Positions 8,211-15,702 of a stretch of 64,000 bases of DNA are shown here, piece after piece. Below the pieces are notes generated by a model, which was not told the origin of the DNA, ran no database searches, and saw only the letters and a program-made list of their open reading frames with translations. Every line of letters begins with the position of its first letter. Within the stretch, counting starts at the first letter, position 1. The position numbers and the translations under genes are program-made. Source of the DNA: Peptococcaceae bacterium 1198_IL3148 (GTDB lineage Bacteria > Bacillota > Desulfotomaculia > Desulfotomaculales > Desulfohalotomaculaceae); the NCBI GenBank assembly GCA_036763105.1, contig JBAIYS010000010.1, positions 62,001 through 126,000 on the forward strand, given 5' to 3'.

Positions 8211-8828
8211 TTGTCTATTACTGACAAGGAACTTATCGAAAAAAGTTTATCCGGTGATTACATAGCTTTTGAAGAACTAATACATAAGTATGAAAATAAG
8301 GTATATACCGTAGCTTATCGCTTTATGGGCAACCATGCCGATGCCTGTGATTTGGCTCAAGAGGCCTTTATAAAAATGTATCAGGCGTTGCCGAAGTTTA
8401 GAGGCGATTCTAGTTTTATGACTTGGATATATCATATTACTGCTAATGTATGTCGGGATGAGTTGCGCCGGCGGCAAAAAAAGCAAACTTTGTCATTGGA
8501 TGATGATAGTGATGATAATGTAGCACCCAAGTTTACCATTGCCAGTGATGAACCAGGACCAGAGGAAATAATAGAGAGTTTAGAATTAAGCACCCAGGTA
8601 CAACAGTGCTTAAATATGCTGAGCGAAGATTACCGCTTGATTTTAATTATGCGAGAAATCCAAGGCTTGTCTTATGATGAAATTGCTGAGACTATGAATA
8701 TCTCTTTAGGCACTGTGAAATCAAGATTGAGCAGAGCTCGTTCAGTTTTCAAGGAAAAAATTACTCCAATTCTGGAACAATCTACAACCCGTCCTCGTCA
8801 AACTAATAGGGAGAGGATGATACTATGA
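8211..8828 (+). CDS. ECF RNA polymerase sigma factor (SigW/RpoE-like)
   Basis: A 205-residue group 4 sigma factor. Region 2 contains the -10 recognition/melting segment (ADACDLAQEAFIKMYQAL, then FRGDSSFMTWIYHI). Region 4 shows the -35-binding HTH (LSYDEIAETMNISLGTVKSRL). TTG at 8211 is preferred because AAGGGGG (8196-8202) is correctly spaced and the protein then starts at the usual family position; an ATG at 8169 is possible but lacks a ribosome site. Its end overlaps the start of the anti-sigma gene by four bases, the standard coupled arrangement for ECF pairs. It probably responds to an envelope signal. Confidence 0.93.
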   Translation: MSITDKELIEKSLSGDYIAFEELIHKYENKVYTVAYRFMGNHADACDLAQEAFIKMYQALPKFRGDSSFMTWIYHITANVCRDELRRRQKKQTLSLDDDSDDNVAPKFTIASDEPGPEEIIESLELSTQVQQCLNMLSEDYRLILIMREIQGLSYDEIAETMNISLGTVKSRLSRARSVFKEKITPILEQSTTRPRQTNRERMIL

Positions 8829-9898
8829 AGTGTCAGGATGTGTGTGAAAATTTATCGGCTTACCTAGATGGTGAACTTGACAAAGGCGAAGCCAGCAGTA
8901 TAGCCGCCCACTTGATGGCATGTCGTAATTGTAGGAATGAGTGGGAACAATTAAATACAGCCAGTGCTTTGCTCCGCGAATTGCCGGAAATTGAGCCACC
9001 ACCTGAATTCATGCTTGGTTTAAGTGAAAGATTAGCTGCTTTGCCAATGACGGTAGCAGATGAAGAAAAAACTTCACTTTCGCATCGGATACAACGGATG
9101 GTGAAAAAGCCTTGGTACAAAGTTGCCGCAGCGGCAGCGATGTTCGGTTTAGCTTTTGGGATTACTCAACTGTGGGATAACGGCAATAGTAACATTATTA
9201 ACCATCCGGAAATTAATCCAATGGTAATCACTGAAACGCAGCCCAAGGGCAGTGATAACGGATCTATGCCGGTAGTTAACAGAATTAATGATGAACAACA
9301 GTTGCCAAATGACGATACAACTGTAAAAACAGAGCCACAAAATACTGAACCGGGGGCACAGGCATCTACAAATAAGGATAAAGTTGATAAGACACCTAAG
9401 GAGGAGTCCCCTAAAGCGCCCGCGGCCTATACTGAAGCTGTTGATGATCCAACTATGACAGCTAGCACCCTTGCGGCTAACATTTATACCATGTCCATTC
9501 AAATAGCGGTAACAGAAGATGATATCGCCGTTGCTGAACAAGCGGTGCGTGACATCAGTGCTAAGTACAATGGTAAGCTGCAACAAACGGGCAGTGAATT
9601 TAATATTAAATTCCCACGGCAAGGCACAGACATATCATTATTGTTACCAGAATTCAAGGCTGTTGGTGAAGTTAGCACCGTTCCCATGAAGGATGTGATC
9701 GGGGAATATCGAGAGCAAATTAATAAGCTGGAACAAACAAAGGCAGATTTAGCTAAACAATTAGAAAATAGCAAAACAAAAAATGCTGATAAACTGCAGC
9801 AACAAATTAATCAAGTGCAAAATGAAATTAATCAAAAACTTGCTGAAGTTAAAGAACTATCAAATTACATCAACATTAATGTTAAACTGGTGGCCTAG
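8825..9898 (+). CDS. Zinc-finger anti-sigma factor with extracellular DUF4349-like domain
   Basis: A 357-residue membrane-spanning regulator of the preceding ECF sigma. The N-terminal ZAS/zf-HC2 domain is shown by AAHLMACRNC (HxxxCxxC). One membrane helix follows at about residues 98-120. The outer part begins with a low-complexity, Asn/Glu/Thr-rich linker (about 125-205). It ends in a domain with a long Gln/Lys/Glu coiled coil (about 295-345), resembling DUF4349 proteins. In family models the inner zinc finger sequesters the sigma until the outer domain senses a signal and the protein is cut by proteases. The coiled-coil sensor is a variation on the usual short anti-sigma. Confidence 0.85.
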   Translation: MKCQDVCENLSAYLDGELDKGEASSIAAHLMACRNCRNEWEQLNTASALLRELPEIEPPPEFMLGLSERLAALPMTVADEEKTSLSHRIQRMVKKPWYKVAAAAAMFGLAFGITQLWDNGNSNIINHPEINPMVITETQPKGSDNGSMPVVNRINDEQQLPNDDTTVKTEPQNTEPGAQASTNKDKVDKTPKEESPKAPAAYTEAVDDPTMTASTLAANIYTMSIQIAVTEDDIAVAEQAVRDISAKYNGKLQQTGSEFNIKFPRQGTDISLLLPEFKAVGEVSTVPMKDVIGEYREQINKLEQTKADLAKQLENSKTKNADKLQQQINQVQNEINQKLAEVKELSNYININVKLVA

Positions 9899-9908
9899 GT
9901 AAACTTGT

Positions 9909-9948
9909 CCAGTAAGTAGTTTATACTACTTACTGGTTTTTTGTTTTT
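9909..9948 (+). terminator. Terminator of the ECF sigma operon
   Basis: A 12-bp stem CCAGTAAGTAGT/ACTACTTACTGG (9909-9920, 9925-9936) with a TTAT loop runs into TTTTTTGTTTTT. Confidence 0.95.
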
Positions 9949-10023
9949 ATTGACTAATTAATACCAGAGCAGGTACAATATGAGAGATGTTAAATAGACA
10001 ACTTATGAAAGGGGGTATAGTCA

Positions 10024-10248
10024 ATGAAGGAAAGAGTGGAAGAGGCATTAGCTAAAGTACGTCCATTTCTCCAACGGGATGGTGGAGATGTTCAACTGGT
10101 GGAAGTAACCGAGGACAATGTAGTAAAAGTAAAATTAAAAGGTGCTTGCCATGGCTGACCTGGCGCAGCCCAGACCCTAAAACTGGGGATTGAGCGGGTG
10201 CTCAAGGAAGCTATACCTGAAATTAAAGAAGTTGTAAATGTTCAATAA
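10024..10248 (+). CDS. NifU-domain Fe-S scaffold selenoprotein, copy 1 (in-frame TGA read as Sec)
   Basis: Reading through the TGA at 10156-10158 gives a 74-residue protein that aligns along its whole length with the C-terminal Fe-S scaffold domain of NifU/Nfu. It contains [16 protein letters not shown], then [14 protein letters not shown] and a [13 protein letters not shown] helix. The family motif is GACxxCP; here the second cysteine, at residue 45, is encoded by TGA, so selenocysteine is the simplest reading. AAAGGGGG upstream and a terminator directly after TAA show the unit extends past the TGA. A stem CCCAG/CTGGG (10169-10173, 10183-10187) downstream of TGA could belong to a bacterial SECIS. 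Role: holding or transferring Fe-S clusters, with altered redox chemistry. Confidence 0.85.
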
Positions 10249-10274
10249 AAAATGACCCATTGGGTCATTTTTTT
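10249..10274 (+). terminator. Terminator after NifU selenoprotein copy 1
   Basis: The stem AATGACCC/GGGTCATT (10251-10258, 10262-10269) with a 3-nt loop is followed by T residues. It starts immediately after the stop codon, so copy 1 and copy 2 are separate transcripts or copy 2 relies on read-through. Confidence 0.88.
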
Positions 10275-10337
10275 AATGGATTAATTGTCTCCTTTTTTGG
10301 TTAGTCTATTTTAAAAGGAAGGAGGGACATAATTTTA

Positions 10338-10559
10338 ATGAAAGAAAAAGTACAAGCAGCGCTTGAGAAGCTTCGCCCGTTTTTGCAACGGGATGGTGGT
10401 GACGTGGAACTGGTGGAAGTATCTGATGATGGTATAGTTAAAGTAAAATTGCAAGGTGCCTGTCAAGGCTGACCTGGTGCCACACAGACCCTAAAAAATG
10501 GGATTGAGCGGGTGCTCAAACAAGAGGTGCCAGAAGTGAAGGAAGTAGTACAAGCTTAG
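10338..10559 (+). CDS. NifU-domain Fe-S scaffold selenoprotein, copy 2 (in-frame TGA read as Sec)
   Basis: A second 73-residue NifU domain with TGA at 10470-10472 in exactly the same codon (residue 45): [14 protein letters not shown]. It is a clear paralog of copy 1 (about three quarters of residues match) but has many synonymous and conservative changes. Both copies have therefore been under protein-level selection across the TGA. ATG at 10338 follows GGAAGGAGGG. The expected two-cysteine cluster ligand set becomes Cys plus Sec. It has its own upstream terminator and ends before a hairpin shared with the convergent LysR gene. Confidence 0.85.
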
Positions 10560-10578
10560 AAGTAAAAAGACAGTAGCA

Positions 10579-10612
10579 AAAAGATGTCGGTGTCTAGTAC
10601 CGACATCTTCTT
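10579..10612. terminator. Bidirectional terminator between NifU copy 2 and the LysR gene
   Basis: An 11-bp stem AAGATGTCGGT/ACCGACATCTT (10581-10591, 10599-10609) sits between the convergent ends of the two genes. A-rich and T-rich flanks make it usable from both sides. Confidence 0.88.
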
Positions 10613-11538
10613 TAATCCTTATCAATTTGTGGTAAGGTGTAGGCATCACTGTTGGCAAATTCCAAAAAGGCTTGGACAACTCGGTTTTGATAGCGCTTTT
10701 TTGGATAGCAAAGATATAGGTTCCTTTCCATATTCAAATCATTTATTTCTAAAACGGCAATTTCCCCCATAGATTTTTCCTTATAAATTGCCCATTTAGA
10801 AACGATGGAAACGCCTAACCCGGCTTGTACTGCGGTAACAATGGCTCCGGTGCTACCCAACTCCATTACAATGTTTAGTTCTTCCAGCGATAGACGTAGC
10901 TGAGCTAGCTTTTCCTCCAACATTTTTCTGGTGCCAGAGCCGATGGATCGCCAGATAAGTTTTTCTTTGGTTAACTCTGATAACGAAATACTTTTTTTGC
11001 CCGCCAGTGGGTGGTCTTTAGGTGTTATAACCACCAGCTCATCAGGATAAAAATTTTTTGTTTCTAGCTTCTTATTATCAGGTTTAGTGCCCACTGCTCC
11101 CAACTGTGCCGTTTCATCCAACAAATGATGAATAACGTCGTTGGAATCTGAAATTTGTAAGGATATATGGACTTCTGGATATTGTTTTTTAAATTCGCCT
11201 ATTATATAGGGAAGAATATAGTGTCCCGGGATAGAACTGGCCCAAATCACCAGTTTGCCCTTTACGGTGGCACTTAAATCTCTAATTTCCCGTTCGGCTT
11301 TGTTAAGTAATCCTAAAACTTCGTTGGCGTAATGGTAAAGAATGGTGCCTGCCGGAGTTAGGGTTACTCCACGACCTCGTCTTTCAATTAGGCCTACACC
11401 AAAATACTCCTCTAAAGTGTTGATATGTTTGCTGACTGCTGGTTGGGTAATATGTATTTCTTGGGCAGCCAGTGAAAGACTTTGTTTATTGACCACCGTT
11501 ACAAATGTTCTTAAAAGTGTAGTGTTCAAGCTTGTCAC
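10612..11538 (-). CDS. LysR family transcriptional regulator
   Basis: A 308-residue LysR-type regulator: an N-terminal winged HTH (SLAAQEIHITQPAVSKHINTL, about residues 20-40) followed by a periplasmic-binding-protein-like effector domain with the usual HPLAGKK and GLGVSIVSKWA motifs. It resembles CysL/CysB-like anion- or sulfur-responsive members and also the LysR group linked to selenium metabolism; sequence alone does not decide. The convergent neighbours are the two selenoprotein genes, so a link to selenium or Fe-S status is an inference. LysR proteins usually repress their own gene and act on a nearby divergent one; here the upstream neighbour is not divergent. Confidence 0.88.
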   Translation of the reverse strand: MTSLNTTLLRTFVTVVNKQSLSLAAQEIHITQPAVSKHINTLEEYFGVGLIERRGRGVTLTPAGTILYHYANEVLGLLNKAEREIRDLSATVKGKLVIWASSIPGHYILPYIIGEFKKQYPEVHISLQISDSNDVIHHLLDETAQLGAVGTKPDNKKLETKNFYPDELVVITPKDHPLAGKKSISLSELTKEKLIWRSIGSGTRKMLEEKLAQLRLSLEELNIVMELGSTGAIVTAVQAGLGVSIVSKWAIYKEKSMGEIAVLEINDLNMERNLYLCYPKKRYQNRVVQAFLEFANSDAYTLPQIDKD

Positions 11539-11585
11539 CTCGTGTTATATTATACGGCTAGAAGTATATCATTTCAAAGATATAA

Positions 11586-11622
11586 AACCAACTTTTTCTT
11601 AAAATTGTTGAAAAAGTTGGTT
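11586..11622 (-). terminator. Hairpin between the capA-like and LysR genes
   Basis: A perfect 13-bp inverted repeat AACCAACTTTTTC/GAAAAAGTTGGTT (11586-11598, 11610-11622) lies after the end of the CapA-like gene and upstream of the LysR start. Read on the minus strand it is followed by a short T-rich tract, so it most likely ends the CapA transcript. Confidence 0.65.
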
Positions 11623-11671
11623 GTAATATCTATATCACAAAAGGCTAAGGCCTTAACAATATCGTCAGCAT

Positions 11672-12877
11672 TTACTGTATTGTCCGCGGTAGTATGTTTT
11701 GCCCCACTTTAGTCAGGTGAGAAGTGGTTTCTAACCACACCTGTTGTAGCCGTTGATAGTCGCTGGGGGTAATGGTGGCATCCAACTGTTGTTCATAATC
11801 ACGCATCGCCTTTTCCACCGCCACCACCCGGTAATGTTTTTTGCCATTGGCCAGGTAGGTATGTACCCAAGTGGGTACATAATCTACTTTAGTTATAGTT
11901 GTAATGTTGGTTGCAGGATGTTTTTCTAACTGAATGTTGACAATAACACCACTGTCAGAATACTGCCAACGCTGATTTGAGATAAAGTTGCCAAGGGAAT
12001 AAATTACAAATACCTCTTTGTCTTGGCCTGCAAAATTAATACTACGTTTTTCCATTGGTTGAATAACATGGACGTGGTCGCCAAAAATGATGTCTATACC
12101 CATGGCAAACAACTGGTCAACCAATTGTTTTTGTTGTTCATTGGGGTAGCGTTGATATTCAATGCCAAAATGCAAGTACATAATTATCACATCAGACCCG
12201 GCGCTTTTCAACTGTTGAATGTCATTATTGATTTTTTCTAGATCCACCATATTAATAGCATATTCTTTGCCCGCTGGGATTGGTATGCCGTTGACGCTAT
12301 CGGTGTAATTTAAAATGCCGATTTTAATTCCCTTTACATCTATTATTAACGGCACCTTTCGTTCTTCCATCGTCCGATAATTTCCCACCGGTTTTAGCCC
12401 TGCAGCCTCCAGATTATCCAATGTGGTTAATAAACCGCTAAAACCCCGGTCTAAACTGTGGTTGTTGGCGGTGGTAACCACATCTATCCCCACTGCCTTT
12501 AAATCATAGGCCAACTGTTCGGGACAGTTAAAGACCGGGTAACCGGAGTAACCGCCATTGTTTTGGCCAGCCAGACGGGTTTCTAAATTGGCTATGGTTA
12601 AATCAGGCTTTGCCAAGAGGCTTTTAACGGGATTTAACTGACTGGCAAAGTCGTATTTGCCAATATTATTATCCCAAGCCGCGTTAATAACTGGCATGTG
12701 CATTAAAAAGTCTCCTACGGCAGCCACTTCTACCACAATTGATTCGGGTTCTGGATTGACCGGGGGAGCCTCTAGAATTGGCCCTTGGCTGGGCTTAGTA
12801 CAGCCGCACACAACGCTGATTAATATAGAAAAAACAATAGTTAATGTAATTAGTGTACTTCTATCTTTATTTAACAT
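11672..12877 (-). CDS. CapA-family metallophosphatase-like lipoprotein
   Basis: A 401-residue exported protein of the CapA/PgsA (poly-gamma-glutamate synthesis) calcineurin-like fold. Visible metal-site motifs are AAVGDFLMH, NLETRLAG, TTANNHSLDRG and FGDHVHV. The start at 12877 is chosen because GGAAGGAT sits seven bases upstream and gives a clean lipoprotein signal ending VVCGC. An ATG 36 bases further upstream has no ribosome site. It should be tethered to the outer membrane face. CapA homologues occur in many Firmicutes without a capsule operon, and none is present here, so the true substrate is unknown. Confidence 0.83.
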   Translation of the reverse strand: MLNKDRSTLITLTIVFSILISVVCGCTKPSQGPILEAPPVNPEPESIVVEVAAVGDFLMHMPVINAAWDNNIGKYDFASQLNPVKSLLAKPDLTIANLETRLAGQNNGGYSGYPVFNCPEQLAYDLKAVGIDVVTTANNHSLDRGFSGLLTTLDNLEAAGLKPVGNYRTMEERKVPLIIDVKGIKIGILNYTDSVNGIPIPAGKEYAINMVDLEKINNDIQQLKSAGSDVIIMYLHFGIEYQRYPNEQQKQLVDQLFAMGIDIIFGDHVHVIQPMEKRSINFAGQDKEVFVIYSLGNFISNQRWQYSDSGVIVNIQLEKHPATNITTITKVDYVPTWVHTYLANGKKHYRVVAVEKAMRDYEQQLDATITPSDYQRLQQVWLETTSHLTKVGQNILPRTIQ

Positions 12878-13026
12878 TACATTTATCCTTCCAATGTTGC
12901 TTATAAAACACACTATTCTTGTTTTTTAATTTAATTTCCTGCTCCTTTTAAATTTTAATAAACTATATAGGGATGAGACATTATATAAGCAGCTAAATGT
13001 GGTTCATATTTATACAGCCCGTTTCA

Positions 13027-13052
13027 TTTTAGAACAATATGCTGTACTAAAA
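13027..13052 (+). promoter_or_regulatory. Palindromic upstream activator site for the sigma54 regulator
   Basis: The perfect inverted repeat TTTTAGnACA-N6-TGTnCTAAAA (13027-13036, 13043-13052) is centred about 95 bases upstream of the -12 element. Its half-site TTTTAGTACA recurs at 19384-19393 upstream of the AOR gene. It is the best candidate binding site for the NtrC-type regulator encoded at 17388. Confidence 0.7.
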
Positions 13053-13120
13053 AGTTACGTTATATACGTTATAAATGTCACAAGCATTTGAAAAGTATAT
13101 ATTTACTGAAAATTCAAAGT

Positions 13121-13136
13121 TGGCACAGTAATTGCA
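13121..13136 (+). promoter_or_regulatory. Sigma54 (-24/-12) promoter of the first alcohol dehydrogenase
   Basis: TGGCACAGTAATTGCA matches the consensus TGGCAC-N5-TTGCA at every fixed position, with the invariant GG and GC ten bases apart. It lies 74 bases before the start codon. Confidence 0.92.
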
Positions 13137-13209
13137 ATATTATATTGGCAAATAATTGAGGAGCAAAGCTCCTAAATAATAAAATGGTAGAAAAGGGAGG
13201 AGTTTTAAA

Positions 13210-14361
13210 ATGGCTGTAAGCGCATATTTTATTCCCACTGTAAACTTAATGGGAGCCGGTTGTGTTAACGAAGTAGGTGACAGACTTAAGAGTTTAGGAG
13301 CTACCAAAGCCCTAATCGTTACCGATGCTGGTATTGTTAAAATGGGGATGGCTGATAAAATTAAAGGTATTATTGAGGGTGCTGGTGTTCAGGCAGTGGT
13401 CTTTGGCGGAGCTGAACCCAACCCAACTGATAATAACGTAGATGCTGGTTTTAAAGTATGGCAAGATGAAAAATGCGATGCCATTGTGTCTCTGGGCGGC
13501 GGATCTTCCCATGACTGTGCCAAAGGTGTAGGCCTATTAGCTGCTAACGGTGGTAAAATCCATGATTACGAAGGTGTAGATAAGTCAACCAATCCGATGG
13601 TTCCGCTGTTGGCTATAAATACCACTGCTGGTACTGCTTCTGAAATGACTCGTTTCTGTATCATTACCGATACCAGTCGTAAAGTAAAAATGGCCATTGT
13701 GGACTGGCGTGTAACCCCTGCCATTTCCTTCAACGACCCAGAATTAATGGCCGGTATGCCTCCTGCATTGACCGCTGCCACTGGTATGGATGCTTTAACC
13801 CACGCCATTGAAGCATATGTTTCTACTGCTGCCACTCCTTTAACTGATTCTGCTGCTCTAATGGCTATTGAATTAATTGCTAAGTGGTTACCAGCCGCTG
13901 TGGCTAATGGAACCAACATGGTAGCCCGCGAAAAAATGGCCTTTGCCCAGTTCTTAGGTGGTATGGCATTCAACAATGCTAGTCTGGGGTATGTACACGC
14001 TATGGCGCACCAATTGGGTGGTTTCTACAACCTACCACACGGTGTTTGTAACGCCATCTTGTTGCCACACGTTGAGCAGTTCAACCTGATTGCTTGCCCA
14101 GAGCGGTTCCGGGATATTGCCATCGCTTTGGGTGAAAATGTGGAGGGCTTATCGGTAAATGATGCTGCTCAAGTGGCCATTGATTCCATCAAGAGGCTGT
14201 CTGCATCAGTGGGTATCCCAGCTGGATTAGCTGAACTGGGTGTTAAGGAAGAGGATTTAGAAATTATGGCTACCAACGCTAAGAAAGATGCTTGTCAAGC
14301 CACCAACCCACGTTTGGCCACTTTACAAGAAGTTATTCAAATCTTTAAGAATGCAATGTAA
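13210..14361 (+). CDS. Iron-containing alcohol dehydrogenase (group III), copy 1
   Basis: A 383-residue Fe-dependent NAD(P)-linked alcohol dehydrogenase, similar to Bacillus methanol dehydrogenase and 1,3-propanediol dehydrogenase. The nucleotide-binding loop SLGGGSSHDCAKG and the metal-site segment (DALTHAIEAYVS, later AMAHQLGGFYNLPHGV) supply the Asp and three His ligands. It oxidises a short primary alcohol to an aldehyde in the cytoplasm. AGGGAGGAG precedes ATG. A sigma54 promoter with an activator palindrome drives it, and it is followed by a terminator, so it is a separately controlled, probably strongly expressed unit. The AOR encoded 6 kb downstream would take the aldehyde onward. Confidence 0.93.
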   Translation: MAVSAYFIPTVNLMGAGCVNEVGDRLKSLGATKALIVTDAGIVKMGMADKIKGIIEGAGVQAVVFGGAEPNPTDNNVDAGFKVWQDEKCDAIVSLGGGSSHDCAKGVGLLAANGGKIHDYEGVDKSTNPMVPLLAINTTAGTASEMTRFCIITDTSRKVKMAIVDWRVTPAISFNDPELMAGMPPALTAATGMDALTHAIEAYVSTAATPLTDSAALMAIELIAKWLPAAVANGTNMVAREKMAFAQFLGGMAFNNASLGYVHAMAHQLGGFYNLPHGVCNAILLPHVEQFNLIACPERFRDIAIALGENVEGLSVNDAAQVAIDSIKRLSASVGIPAGLAELGVKEEDLEIMATNAKKDACQATNPRLATLQEVIQIFKNAM

Positions 14362-14379
14362 GTTCCATAAATTCCAACA

Positions 14380-14415
14380 TGGGGTGAAGGTTAATAGCCT
14401 TCACCCCATTTTTTG
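14380..14415 (+). terminator. Terminator after alcohol dehydrogenase 1
   Basis: A 10-bp stem GGGGTGAAGG/CCTTCACCCC (14381-14390, 14398-14407) is followed by ATTTTTTG. Confidence 0.93.
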
Positions 14416-14529
14416 CCCATTTTAGTATAAAATTCACCTTGAATATCAAGAGCGAAAAAAAGGATACGCCATTTGTGTTGTAGAATATTTGCATAATTGA
14501 ATTAATTTTCAGGCAGGGGGTTCCGACCC

Positions 14530-15693
14530 GTGAAGAACAAACTGTTAGAGATAAGCAAATTTGTAGCGCCAGAAATCATCTTTGGTTTAGGAGCTGTGGC
14601 CCAAGCAGGGGAAAGTGCTCTGCGATTGGGGGCTAAGAAAATATTTTTGGTTTCAGACGATAATGTATTGGCGGCAGGTTGGGTGGAACAGGTATTAATT
14701 CACATCAAGCAGGCTAGATTGGATTACGAAATTTGGTGTTGTCATACCTGTAATCCTAAGGATTATGAAGTGGCGGCCGGAGCCAAGGCCTATTTAGAAT
14801 CGTCATGTGATGCCATCATGGCAGTGGGCGGGGGCAGTTCCATTGATGCAGCCAAAGCGATCGCTGTATTGGCCAGTAACGGTGGTAGTCTAAAGGATTT
14901 TGAAGGTGTAAACAAAATTACTAAACCGCTGCCTCCAATGATTATGATCCCGTCCACCGGTGGTTCGGGGTCGGAGGTAACGCAGTTTGCCATTATTGTG
15001 GACAGTGCCAGAAAAATAAAAATGACAATTATATCAAAATCCTTAGTGCCGGATATTGCCATTGTTGACCCGTACTTATTAAATACTTTGGATAGACATT
15101 ACACCGCTTCCACTGGTATTGATGCTTTGTGTCATGGCATAGAATCTTATGTTTCGCTGGCGGCAACGCCACTTACCGATGTCCATGCTCTCTATGCCAT
15201 TCAGCTGGTGTCCAATAATTTACGGGAGTCGGTGGCCTGTCGTTCAAATTTAGAAGCGAAGACAGCTATGGCTATGGCTAGTTTGCAAGCCGGTTTGGCA
15301 TTTTCTAACGCTATTTTAGGTGCCACCCATGCCATGACACACCAGGTTGATGGTTTGCTAGACCAAAGTCATGGTGCAACCATTGGCATTATTATGCCCT
15401 ATGTAATGAGCTATAATTTAATTGCCTGTGCCGAGAGATACGCCAAAGTGGCCGAGGCATTAGGGGTAAAAACAGAGGGGATGTCCATATGGAAGGCGGC
15501 AGAAAAGGCAATCCATTGGATTAAAAAACTGCGCCATGACATTGAGTTGCCCACTAAATTATCAGACATTGGTCTCGAAGAGCAAGTCATTCCTAAGTTA
15601 GCAGAAAATGCCTTGAAGGATGTTTGCCTGGTTACCAATCCCCGGGATACAGATCAACAGGATTTAGCTCAGTTATTTAAACGCGCATTATAA
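14530..15693 (+). CDS. Iron-containing alcohol dehydrogenase (group III), copy 2
   Basis: A 387-residue paralog of the enzyme encoded just upstream, much diverged. It has AVGGGSSIDAAKA, PSTGGSGSEVTQFAI, DALCHGIESYVS and AMTHQVDGLLDQSHG, so the nucleotide site and metal ligands are kept. The GTG start follows AGGGGGTT. It ends nine bases before the sensor kinase start and is co-transcribed with the kinase and sigma54 regulator, unlike copy 1. It may act in signalling (keeping the inducer level low) or on a different alcohol; both are inferences. Only a degraded sigma54-like sequence (14478-14493, lacking the GG) precedes it, so its promoter is not identified. Confidence 0.9.
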   Translation: MKNKLLEISKFVAPEIIFGLGAVAQAGESALRLGAKKIFLVSDDNVLAAGWVEQVLIHIKQARLDYEIWCCHTCNPKDYEVAAGAKAYLESSCDAIMAVGGGSSIDAAKAIAVLASNGGSLKDFEGVNKITKPLPPMIMIPSTGGSGSEVTQFAIIVDSARKIKMTIISKSLVPDIAIVDPYLLNTLDRHYTASTGIDALCHGIESYVSLAATPLTDVHALYAIQLVSNNLRESVACRSNLEAKTAMAMASLQAGLAFSNAILGATHAMTHQVDGLLDQSHGATIGIIMPYVMSYNLIACAERYAKVAEALGVKTEGMSIWKAAEKAIHWIKKLRHDIELPTKLSDIGLEEQVIPKLAENALKDVCLVTNPRDTDQQDLAQLFKRAL

Positions 15694-15702
15694 GAGGTGT
15701 TG

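Noticed and set aside
12878-12913. Longer start of the CapA-like protein at 12913
   Set aside because: No ribosome site; the shorter start gives a normal lipoprotein signal.
13055-13075. ACGTTATATACGTTATAAA before ADH 1 as a ModE-type site
   Set aside because: Half-site similarity only, as a direct rather than inverted repeat, and no ModE gene in the window.
14478-14493. Sigma54 promoter for the second alcohol dehydrogenase
   Set aside because: The -12 element is good but the -24 has TG instead of the invariant GG; too weak to annotate, although a TTTTAGTATA half-site lies upstream at 14420-14429.
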